From Corbicula japonica (taxonomy: Eukaryota; Mollusca; Bivalvia; Venerida; Cyrenidae), in contig JAZAYU010000015.1 in NCBI GenBank assembly GCA_038501625.1, positions 62,001 to 126,000 on the forward strand: a stretch of 64,000 nt of DNA, written 5' to 3'. Numbering within the stretch: the first letter of the stretch is position 1; each line of letters starts with the position of its first letter. Below the pieces are notes generated by a model, which was not told the DNA's origin, ran no database searches, and saw nothing but the letters and a program-made list of their open reading frames with translations. The translations under genes were made by a program, and so were the position numbers. Below, one piece after another: positions 1-8,803 of this stretch.

Positions 1-275
1 CTTCATGAAACTTGTCCCTGATTTTTTCTTTCCTCCCGTCTTCTGACACCAAACATCTGCTAAAATATAAAGGTGCTGAAACGTCGGAGCAAGTTTGTAG
101 TTCACCATCCCAACAACAGCCTTCTCGCAGTCCTTGTATTGTGACTTAACAATTTTATAAATGAGTATTTCAATCAAATCGGTCATGTCTCCCAACTTAT
201 GAGGGACCCGACTGCAATGAAAGGATGTCCGTGGTACACTCTGTTCGCTGTGTGTATCAAATGGTCGGCTACATT
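1..275 (-). CDS. Partial unknown ORF running off the left edge
   Basis: The minus strand is open from an in-frame stop near 275 to the window edge (about 90 codons). The first ATG is at 186. The predicted protein from that Met begins MTDLIEILIYKIVKSQ, continues with a helix-like stretch (VVGMVNYKLAPTFQHLY), and ends in a Lys-rich segment (TGGKKKSGTSF) that is cut by the edge. I do not recognise the family. It lies downstream, on the same strand, of a broken exon-like fragment (377-457) that is paralogous to one at 6904-6985, so it may belong to a second copy of the same gene family. It could also be an exon, with an acceptor near the TTTTAG at about 303-308. No conserved motif was identified, so it could be a chance ORF. 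Confidence 0.35.
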
Positions 276-376
276 TTTAGATGAACGTTGTTTGATATTG
301 CTAAAAGAAATTACCATAAATATACTTCAGATTCTGAATTTGCTTAAGTTTCTTGGCAGTTCATGTTTGTCGCTAC

Positions 377-457
377 CTTCGTTTAAATCGTCCTGTACAT
401 TTTAGCGGCGTTATGATCAATCATGTTTGCTGCTTTTGCTTTCAATGAAGGTTTTGT
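377..457 (-). pseudogene. Broken exon copy, paralogue of 6904-6985
   Basis: Reading the minus strand gives TKPSLKAKAANMIDHNAAK and then, after a 1-base slip, NVQDDLNE followed by a GT dinucleotide. The sister fragment at 6904-6985 reads TKPSLKRKAVDMIKHESAK and then NVHDELNE, followed by GTAATG. The match extends into flanking DNA. The one-base deletion in this copy creates an early stop, so this is the decayed member. The function is unknown. The shared Lys-rich composition suggests a nuclear protein, but that is only inference. Confidence 0.5.
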
Positions 458-541
458 TTTTACATACGGTTAATTGCTTAAAATCACTGCTAAAGGAACC
501 AATTTTTACACATTGTTTTCTATTAGATAAATAAGAACCAA

Positions 542-694
542 TAAGTTGTACAGCATCATCTGTTTTAGTCCATAAGCTTTCATTTCTAACAATAGCAGAT
601 CACTGGGTAAACAGTCAAATGATTTAGAAAGATCCATTAAAATTGCTGCAATAAATTTATTTTCATCTATGTAATGATGATAGTAGAGTTGCTG
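542..694 (-). pseudogene. Non-LTR retrotransposon RT fragment (motif A)
   Basis: About 50 open codons on the minus strand include FIAAILMDLSKSFDCLP followed by DLLLLEMKAYGL. This is the reverse-transcriptase motif A region (catalytic Asp in MDLSKSFD) typical of CR1/Jockey-group LINE elements. Neither the rest of the RT nor an endonuclease domain is found next to it, so it is a short relic. It differs in sequence from the LINE at 8.6-13.5 kb, whose motif A reads AFIDLKKCFDS, so the two come from different families. Confidence 0.65.
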
Positions 695-699
695 GAACC

Positions 700-2122
700 T
701 ATTAACATTCTACAGGGGTATTCAGATAGAAGATTGGTTTATATATAGTAGAAAGTGACTCAGTGTTGGTCTGTCGTCTGTTAAAATCACTAGTAAAATA
801 TGTAATGAATAAATCTGTCTTTACATTCTCTTAAAAGTATACAGATGGAGAAATACCGTAAAAGTGATGGTAACTGCAGTCTATATCTCCATTTGACGAA
901 ATACTTTGGTTAAAACTAATAAGTCATTAAAGTATCACTGTATACATAAAATAAGTTATCACAGCTTGGAGGGATGTTGAGCGGAAGTGATATATGGGCG
1001 CAGCCATAGTTTTTACGTCTACGTCACCTGGCTAGCGATTTTGGAGGTGCAAAGCGCTTGATGACCTCGATCAGATGCCGAAAAGTCTTTTCTGCGAAAG
1101 GCACGACCTCGACCTAGACTTTTAAATGAATATATTCAACAATATGAGTTAAAATCAGCCAAAAGGGGCCTGGCACCGTTCTTTACAGAACAGTCCATAC
1201 CTAAATACTTTGATTTAAACTGAGAATAAATATATGCGATGTCAGTGAGATTGCCAGTTAAGATCGTTTCTGAGCACTTTCGGCGGCCATTGTTTTTGCT
1301 TAGTGCGGCTATTCCTCTTCCCTTTGTTTTGGTACTGTCAAATGTCCATTTGTACTTATTAATGTGTTTGTGTTTTTTGCCTCTATCACTGTAGAATTTT
1401 TCCATTACTTTCTTCCTTCCATCTTTTGTTTGCTCCCCAAATGTCTAAATTTACTTAATATACCTTAAGATATATGACGGTTGTGTTGTTATCAGTAAGG
1501 CTATTTTCCCCAAGGAGTACATTTACTATAAACATTTTATCCGTATCTTTGACGCTTTCCTTATGAGATGAATGGAATGAAGACGACTGGGTTTTCTCGG
1601 CGACCGGTGATGATGGTGAAACAGACTACCTGTGACGTTTGTATATAGTCAGTGTCTTGTTTCAAATTATTTATTAATCAAAGACATACACACGCTTACA
1701 TCACAGAGATAAAACCTTTCGTGTAAGTGAAAGTTGATAAAAAGTTTTACCGTTTAAACAGAAAAGGAGTACGATTTGGCAATATGCGCCCCATATGGGG
1801 ATATTCCTTTTTAACCAAAATAAAAGTATAGTAATGTACTGATAACAAAATCCGAGTCAAAATTTAACTTCCTCTGTCAAACAGCTGTCCTATCTGTTCT
1901 TCTGAAATATACAAGAAATTTAATAATGTTATTGACCATGTACAAAGCATATAATATGCAGAGAAAATTAATATTATTGGGCTATATCCAGAGTATATAT
2001 ATAGAGAGAGAGACGAAAGTTTCTTATGTGTTATACATTTATTATTTATATGTTGCCACTTAAATGGAAGTGTTTCCCGGCAAGAGGGTTTCTTGACATG
2101 CTAGCAGAAAACGGGACTTGGC
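700..2122. other. No supported gene; AT-rich with short repeats
   Basis: An 89-codon minus-strand frame at 1136-1405 (starting MEKFYSDRGKKHKHINKYKW) is open, but has no recognisable motif and no clear splice context. A small palindrome around CCCCATATGGGG occurs near 1790. A segment near 1980-2040 (GGGCTATATCCAGAG followed by GA repeats and GACGAAAG) recurs in diverged form at 2217-2260. Confidence 0.4.
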
Positions 2123-2146
2123 TTTTTTTTGGGGGGGGGGGGGGGG
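2123..2146 (+). repeat. T8G16 homopolymer tract
   Basis: Eight T are followed directly by sixteen G. G16 can form G-quadruplex-like structures and is prone to length errors in sequencing. Confidence 0.9.
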
Positions 2147-2359
2147 AGACTGTCTTAAATCAATAGTTATTACGGAATGAATGCGATTCAAAATAAGCAG
2201 AAGGAATAGCCCCATGGGGCTATACCAGTGTAGATATAGACAGACGAAAGCGTGTTATGAATACATGTATCATCGAATTGTGGCCCCATTTGGGTTTTGC
2301 AACCCGGATTAATATGGGTCCATTATGGGCTAGATATTGGTCCTATATGGGACCCCATA

Positions 2360-2447
2360 TGGGCTGTATCTGGGCTACGTGTGGGTTGTATGTGGGCTAT
2401 ATGTGGGTTGTATTTGGGCTATATGTAGGCTGCATCTGGGCTTTATG
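2360..2447 (+). repeat. 11-bp minisatellite, about 8 units
   Basis: There are eight tandem 11-base units of the type TGGGCTATATG / TGGGTTGTATG. Because 11 is not a multiple of three, the frame rotates at each unit, yet two frames stay open and give Gly/Trp/Tyr-rich peptides (LYVGYMWVVFGLYVG). Flanking sequence (ATGGGACCCCATATGGGC) and a related block near 5495-5572 have the same GGG/CCC/CATATG composition. The predicted peptide is almost certainly a by-product of the repeat. Confidence 0.8.
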
Positions 2448-2559
2448 CTGGAAACGCATTGGCTTTTAACTGTACTTGGATCCTTCATCTCCTGGCATGT
2501 GTTAATTGGAGGGTTCAAATCTGCTAGTTTCAAATGCATTTGTAAAACTAAGGCGTAAC

Positions 2560-4088
2560 AATTTACCTAACAATGGTGAACCACATTATAAAGGCAAACA
2601 ACTATATAAAGTTTGATCACTTTTAATATTATGTTCAAAAGATACCTTTCAGCAATTATACAAACGATGCAAATAAATCATGTAAATGTATGTAAACATA
2701 TGTAGCAAATATGGATCAGTAAAAAAATAAACTAATTCATATACAAGTAATAACAATTATTTATGCATATGAACATGCAATTGGTAAATAACTGTACAAA
2801 CAAACTTGAAAAAAAAGTTTAATACTGACGATATGATCGAGTGACTAGTATCACTTTAACATACTTTTAGTCATTGCAAAATGGACATAAATACAAGATA
2901 AAGATAAATACATGTATAGTCGCTTAAAAAAAATCAAAAAATTGTGGTCTGAATAGATATAATTATGCAGAATAAAAAGTTTGGCACATAATTAACTGGA
3001 CATGCTGGATGTAATATTAAATTGATATATAATATCAAAAAGTTTGTCACATAGTTGACTGGATGGAATATTAAATTGATATATAATAACAAAAAGTTTG
3101 ACGCATAGTTGACTGGATGTAATATTAAATTGATATATTATCACAAAAATGTCTGCTATATATTATTTACTTGTTGCTGTCATTAATCAAGTACAGAGAA
3201 GTTAGCATCAGTAGCTTAAACATCCTACATTGTATGCAAATGATCCTCAATCAAAAGCAATCATACAATGGTTATTATTTTACTCAATTACACTTAACAT
3301 TCATAAGGGTCTTTTTTGTCATGTTGTTGAAATGAACAAAGACATCAGATACATTCATATTTGTAACAAAAAGTAAAACTAAAGGAATTGTATGAATCTC
3401 TGAATGTACCTTTTGTATAACCTTGACATGTAACAAACACAAAAAACATGAATAAAACAAAGTTATTGTATATAGTTAACACTGACTAGCAGACAAATAA
3501 ATCAACACCTCTATGAACCTTGTCCTATATTTTGAGGCAAATGAAACACTAAAAATAGCCCGAGGTCAAACAATTTAAACAATACTAAATAGCTGCTTCT
3601 AGATAATAAACAGTCTAACTAGAATACTAGACAGTGGGTATTTTCTTTCGATCATTTTTAAGCATGCATTCAAAAGTAGTAAAAAACATTAACATAGAAT
3701 CATATAAAGTTTTTATGTTCTTAAAATGTACTTGGTGACAATTTGAACACATCAAAAGCATAAAAAGATTGGCTTTGAAGGATAAATTAAAACATTAACC
3801 TTGGTAAAACATACAGTTACAAGTGCACCCTATAAATCATGAATCATGTTGTTATAGTTTATTTAAACAAGTCAATGAAAAAAAATTCTTAAATAAAAAA
3901 ATAACAAAAAATAATACCCTTTTGTGGAATGACAAGGTACATTTATTATGCAGTATAAAACATTTGGCACATATTTCACTAGATGTTTGAATTAATCTGA
4001 ATTGTTATTTTGACCATTCTTGTTTTGCCCATCTCGCGACTTCCGGCCACCATCCTGGTCCCGAGACTCAGACAGCCACTTTGTAATA
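2560..4088. other. AT-rich non-coding stretch
   Basis: I see no supported gene. The stretch contains A- and T-rich runs and a three-copy tandem repeat at 2965-3150 (separate entry). A weak related copy (AAACATTTGGCACATAT) lies near 3960. It follows the last exon of the minus-strand DUF4806-like gene and may hold its 3' UTR. Confidence 0.4.
2965..3150 (+). repeat. ~62-bp tandem repeat, 3 copies
   Basis: Three consecutive units each contain AAAAAGTTTG, CACATAGTTGACTGGATG and AATATTAAATTGATATAT, with a period of about 62 bases and a few substitutions between units. Confidence 0.75.
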
Positions 4089-5966
4089 CTAAGTTCCAAA
4101 ATCCTTTCGACTACTTGACTGCGTTGCTGCATTCATATGTTGACACCCTGAATATATATAAAGATAAGTAAACATATAGTCACATATTATGTATATAATT
4201 ATATACAAATACAGCTATTTCTAAGGAATTCCCTTGGCACAAGGGGTGCGTATTAGCCTGGCAATGAAGGGGTTAATGAGTTTGGTTTAAAATGTAAACT
4301 TTAAGTAGGTTTTGATGAGAAACAAACAATTAGTTACCATGAAGCAAAGCAAAACACCATGGGTACATTCATAGTATACCACAAAATAAAAATGTGAACA
4401 GATGGAATAATAGTCTGCTTAGAACAAAAGATTTTGTTAAAAGATTGTTGCATTTCCTTCTTTTGACAATTTTTAATAAAATCTAACTGCGAGATAAACA
4501 GCTTAAGTTTTTAAAAACTGATAAAAGTGACCAATAGTATTTTGGTACAAGAGGATCCTACTTTGCAAACAGATTAGACAACCAACACATGTATAATAGT
4601 CGAACCAGCTGATAAAATTTAGGCTAACCTAACATTAGAATAACTTCTAGAACAGTCCTAGATTTATATAAAAAAACAACGAATGAAACAATGGTTTCAG
4701 GAGTTTCAATACTTACGATAGAGAACATTGGTCAAGCTCAAGCGCAAGTCTTCAAACTTCTTTTTCGCCCTCGTTCCCTTGAAATTGTAAAGCTGAGCAA
4801 CATTGGTTGCCAGAACTGCTCTGAGGCAACGGGATACTGTTTCGTGGACATTTCTTCCACCAAACTCTGAGTCTGACAGGTATTTGACCTGCAAGATTAA
4901 ATATGGTTATTAAAACACATAAGATAAATAAAATTAATGGTTATTTTTTTATAAAGACCTTTGCATATATTAAATATTACAAAAAAAATACTGCATAAAT
5001 TAATTTTCGGGCACCAAAGTTTCAATTTTACGCACAGTAATTACTAAGTTTGAAATTGGCAACTTTTTCATGCAAACAATAATCTAGCGAAAACATATGA
5101 CAATCCAGAAATTGATCTAAGATTTAAAAAATAACGTCGAAATAAAATAACTTAATGTTAAATATGGATACCAGATTATTGTTTCCTTTGATAATTACTC
5201 ACACAAAAATTTATTTATGCCGAAATTGTTGATATTTGTCAATTGTTTAATAACGAATATCACTCGCTCAACTTTCTCTTTCTTTCAGAACTGCCGCGAG
5301 ACTGTTTTCCGCAAATTTTATTTATTTCATATTTTTTAATAAATGACAACAAACTGCATCAATTCTTTTCTACATGTTTTAATCTAAGCTCAGAATACAA
5401 ATATAAAAAAAATAAAAAAATAAACTATTTTATTCAGAAATCACGATCGTGAAGTTCCGTATCCAGTCGGCCTTTTACGGACACTGTACGGTATATGGGT
5501 CCCATCTGGGTCCCGTTTGGGCAGTTTGCCCAGATCCAGCCCATATGGGGCCCATTTGGGCTTGCGTGCTGGGATGTAAGGAACAGTCTCCAAATAGTCA
5601 TAGAATGCTATTAGCTTCTTATTTTTTATATGTTTGTGTGCTTTTGCATGCAACATTGTTGAGCCGATGGGTGGGTTGGAGTTATTTAACCAAGACAACT
5701 TGTACTTGTTTTTTTTATACGAGAACCTGTTGGGGCAAGTGTGTGGTTGGTGCACCCTAGAACCTGGCTTAAACCCCCAGTGGCAAATTATATACCAAGG
5801 CGGTAACCCCTCGTGTTCTCACTTTCGTTAATTGTTTGTGGCGTCCGTTTTGAAACTGATTATTGTAAAACCATGCTATATTTTCCACTACCTTTTTGCT
5901 GTGTGGGGAGGCTGTGTCTGCTGGATGTGGCCATTCCTGATATGCATATTTAACTTTTTTGTAGGG
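4089..5966 (-). CDS. Gene fragment with a DUF4806-like domain (three exons)
   Basis: Three minus-strand exons join in phase. Exon 5966-5892 has acceptor TTTTTACAG and donor AAG|GTAGTG, and encodes PYKKVKYAYQEWPHPADTAS plus PHSKK. Exon 4888-4717 has acceptor CTTGCAG and donor ATC|GTAAGT. Exon 4147-4089 has acceptor TATTCAG and ends at a TAG. The middle exon reads SDSEFGGRNVHETVSRCLRA and then LATNVAQLYNFKGTRAKKKF. The pattern GG-x-N, a basic helix, LYNFKGT and a KKxFEDL-type motif matches the DUF4806 domain as I know it from insect and mollusc proteins, whose function is unknown. Upstream exons are not established, although gene-like fragments at 6904-7520 on the same strand are candidates. 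The phase fit supports the model; an extra exon between 5892 and 4888 is possible. There is no experimental support, and it could be a transposon-borne gene. Confidence 0.45.
5495..5575 (+). repeat. GGG/CCC palindromic low-complexity block
   Basis: Imperfect repetition of ATGGGTCCCATCTGGG and GGGGCCCATTTGGG-type units, with an internal TTTGGGCAGTTTGCCCAGA palindrome. It resembles the flanks of the minisatellite at 2360-2447. Both strands are open, which is a composition artefact. Confidence 0.6.
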
Positions 5967-6339
5967 CTGTAAAAATAAGTTTTGGGAATTTCGAGGTCGT
6001 GCTTGTTCTTCACTGTTCTCACCTTTCACATTTCACTCAAGAGAAATGAAATTTCGTTGAAATTAGCATAGATCACATTTCACTTCAATTAAGAGTATTG
6101 AAATTTTCAGTCATACACGCCAATGAAACCTACGTGTAATATCTCTGGTTCATAAACCTAGTTCCCTAATTCGGTCTTCCAATTCCTGCGTGGACAGCTT
6201 CTCATTGAAAAAAATAGAAAGATTTTCCCTGTGATGTTTCTGGAAACAACTTTTTGGTACATCTCCGGTGGTCCTTCTATTCATGACAATACACGTTGGA
6301 GCTACTTTAAATACCGGTTTATGGTCAATTTATCTTTTG

Positions 6340-6475
6340 CATACATGAACAGTCATAGAACTCATCCAGAACGATGTGATTGCGTCGACTGAGTTCGGGG
6401 TTCTATCTTAGCAATTGCTCGTTTCAGCTGGTTCCAAAACATTTCGATTAGGTTGAGGTCTTGACTCTTAAATAA
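6340..6475 (-). pseudogene. Tc1/mariner transposase C-terminal fragment
   Basis: The minus strand encodes QDLNLIEMFWNQLKRAIAKI. This matches the SPDLNPIENLWxxLK block around the third catalytic acidic residue of Tc1/mariner DDE/D transposases. The N-terminal and earlier catalytic parts are missing upstream (toward 6.5 kb), and the frame is broken downstream. It is a relic unrelated in position to the other Tc1-like fragment at 15.5 kb. Confidence 0.6.
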
Positions 6476-6903
6476 ATAAATGTTTCACTATTAATGAGAT
6501 TTTTCATTATATTATTCATAAATGTTAATGTGCTGCCATAAACACAGCTTTGTCACGATAATAACAGGATGGCAATACCACGAGGTTACGGCATAAAAAA
6601 TCCATCAATTCAAATTTTCAAAGCCTTTTTAGAATGTTATTAGTTGACCGTTTTCGACGAAGTTAGCGTACTTTAAGGGAAAAGTTGAACACATTTCTAC
6701 GATTGTCAAAAGATTTGTCGCCGTGACTTTACTGTGATTCGGGGTGGGTCTGCCTAAAAACAGTAAGGATGCGAAAAGATAAGTGAGGAGAAGTAAAGAA
6801 AAATAAGGATAGAAAATTAACATTATTTTATCATTTTTATAAATATAATGCATATTGTGAATCGAAATATTAATGAAATTTATTTATTAGTAGAAATCAT
6901 TAC

Positions 6904-6985
6904 CTTCGTTCAATTCGTCATGTACATTTTTTGCAGATTCGTGTTTAATCATATCGACTGCCTTTCTTTTTAGCGACGGTTTCGT
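6904..6985 (-). CDS. Exon-like fragment, paralogue of 377-457
   Basis: The minus strand reads TKPSLKRKAVDMIKHESAKN and then VHDELNE, ending at a possible donor G|GTAATG. The homologous, frame-broken copy at 377-457 conserves this protein sequence better than would be expected for neutral DNA. Immediately upstream on the minus strand (7018-7520) are further short open segments with a repeated SISPIR motif. It is probably an exon of the same gene as the DUF4806-like exons, but phase continuity could not be shown. Confidence 0.4.
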
Positions 6986-7017
6986 TTTAATATAATGTTG
7001 TTTGTTTTAAGTTAGGC

Positions 7018-7520
7018 CTATTTTGCAACTTTTTTTACATTCTTACTCCTGCGAATTGGGGAAATAGAAGGTGCGGTTGCGCTTTCCTCTTTGTCGCTTA
7101 CACTTGCACTCAGATTTTTTTCAATTTGCACCTTTTTTTACCTTGTTACTTTTGCGGATTGGGGAAATAGAAGTAGTGGTCGCGCTTACTTTGCTGTCGC
7201 TTATACACGGAAAGTTTTCGCATTCTGCTAAGTCGGAGAATGTGTTACTTAGTTCTAACGCTACTGGAGAAGTAGTTCCGCTTGATCTGTGCTGTTTTTT
7301 GGAGCTTGCCAGTCACCTTCATGGAAGCTAGTGGGCTTAGATATTTTCTGAGATTTAAATTCAGGTTCTGATGGAACATCGGCAGCTTCATAATTGTTGG
7401 GTGGGTTTTTGCCACCTTTCTCGTCACATGTCACTCGGAGCCTCAGCATTTGACTTTGAGAGTACTGCAAGTACTGCAACGAAATGGTTAGGAATAAATT
7501 GTTTTTTCCTGTTAAGAATG
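7018..7520 (-). pseudogene. Gene-like segments with duplicated SISPIR motif
   Basis: On the minus strand a first segment reads MLRLRVTCDEKGGKNPPNNY and continues through DVPSEPEFKSQKISKP to a stop at 7261. After a frame change, a second reads SPVALELSNTFSDLAECENF and then SATTTSISPIRKSNKVKK. A third, about 100 bases on, reads SDKEESATAPSISPIRRSKN followed by VKK. The last two are a tandem duplication of about 100 bp (7030-7105 and 7130-7207) that keeps the SISPIR core. Frame breaks between segments suggest either several small exons or a decaying gene. Ser/Pro/Lys-rich composition suggests a disordered nuclear protein, by inference only. Confidence 0.35.
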
Positions 7521-8040
7521 GCATTTGACAGTTAATTTATACTAATCCACATAATCATTATTGGCTCTTCCGCTTTCAGTGTTGAAGGTTGCATTTAAAC
7601 TCCTATGTGCAAGGTCATTATTGCCATTCACCGCTGGATATATACTTTGTATAGGCCGGCCGATAACCATAGCAAGCGCTATCATAGTCCATGTCGATGA
7701 GTACGCAGACACTGTTGCACATTCAATTATGCCGTCATTTTAGTCCGGGGATAGAAGAAGAATACTGGCTTTGCCAGGATGCGCAAGAATTGATTTTTCT
7801 TCTTTAACCATCTTAAGCGTCGTCATGTATCTAAGTTCAACAGACTTTGCCACACCGAAGTACTGATACAGCGTTAAACAAACAATCACCGTCCCCCGTG
7901 ATTTTTACTGGGCGTCCTTCTATTGAAACTCGCGTAATTGTGTCATATTTGCATGTGAAAACCTTATAATTATATCATGTGGGATTCATCATTATCAGCT
8001 GATACAATTATGGTAAATTTCGCGCATTTCCGAATGCGCG
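7521..8040. other. No supported gene
   Basis: A 60-codon + strand frame (7561-7743) has no recognisable features. I see no clear repeat or splice structure here. Confidence 0.4.
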
Positions 8041-8096
8041 ATTTCTAATTCCACCAAAATTAATACAGTAGATTACATTAATACTGTGTAGAAAAG

Positions 8097-8571
8097 GAAA
8101 TAATGATTGTTCCGGGAACCGTTAGATGGTACCACAAGGGCGGTCTTAGGACAGACCATATAGATGAGCAGTTCCACAGAAGAATGCTAAATGAAAGGGC
8201 GGATCTGGCGTTTGTAAGTCTAGGCCGGAATGACATTACCACAGTGTCCACCCCCAACGAGATTTTCGAAAGACTTAACAATATTGTCGGAAATCTTTAC
8301 CAATCTGGCGTCAAAAAAGTTTTCTTATCAGAAATCCAGACCAGAGGAAACTTAAGCAAATGCCGCGGTCTAACGAAAGAAATGTTCGACAGACAACGAC
8401 AGACAACGGCAAAAAATCTATAAAAAAACTTGCCAAAAAGTACAAGAATGATTTTATTCGATTTAGGGACATAAAATTCCCTAACAAATGACAAAGATGG
8501 TGTACATTTAGGAAGCAAACGTCCAGTAAACAACGGTATACAGAAGTTTAAATGCCGCATACAGCGAGTGA
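8097..8571 (+). pseudogene. Broken SGNH/GDSL-hydrolase-like ORF
   Basis: The + strand frame starting near 8103 encodes 106 aa, including VSLGRNDITT (resembling SGNH block III, GxND) and GVKKVFLSEIQTRG. After a break near 8423 a second frame reads AKKYKNDFIRFRDIKFP, and after another break near 8485 the sequence resumes with NDKDGVHLGSKRP, resembling block V with the catalytic D-x-x-H (DGVH). The N-terminal GDSL serine block was not found in frame upstream. The order III then V, with sensible spacing, supports an SGNH-hydrolase fold. With two frame breaks it is a pseudogene. Such domains occur in some metazoan transposable elements, and it directly abuts the 3' end of the LINE. Confidence 0.5.
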
Positions 8572-8803
8572 TGTGGAGTACCTTGAACGGTTAATGCCCT
8601 TTTAAGGGCTAAAGCAAGACAAGACAAGACAAGACAATATTTTATTCAAGATAAGTACAAAGTACATAATCTATAAAGTTATATACAAATACAACTACAA
8701 CGTGGTCTAAGAGTTTTGAGAGTTACAAGTACACTATTTCACGCAAGGAAAATTTGAGAGAAAATGTACATATGTTATATAAATACGGAGAGTGACTAAC
8801 ACA

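Noticed and set aside
199..405. 68-aa plus-strand ORF
   Set aside because: It is antisense to the open minus-strand frame and the exon-like fragment at 377-457, and has no motif.
4020..4110. Minus-strand open segment ILELSITKWLSESRDQDGG as the C-terminus of the DUF4806-like gene
   Set aside because: It would need a phase-0 acceptor, but the preceding exon ends in phase 1. The phase-compatible reading stops at 4089. It could be used in an isoform.
5441..5760. Opposing ~100-aa ORFs over the CCCATATGGG block
   Set aside because: Both strands are open because of repetitive composition; there are no domain or splice signals.
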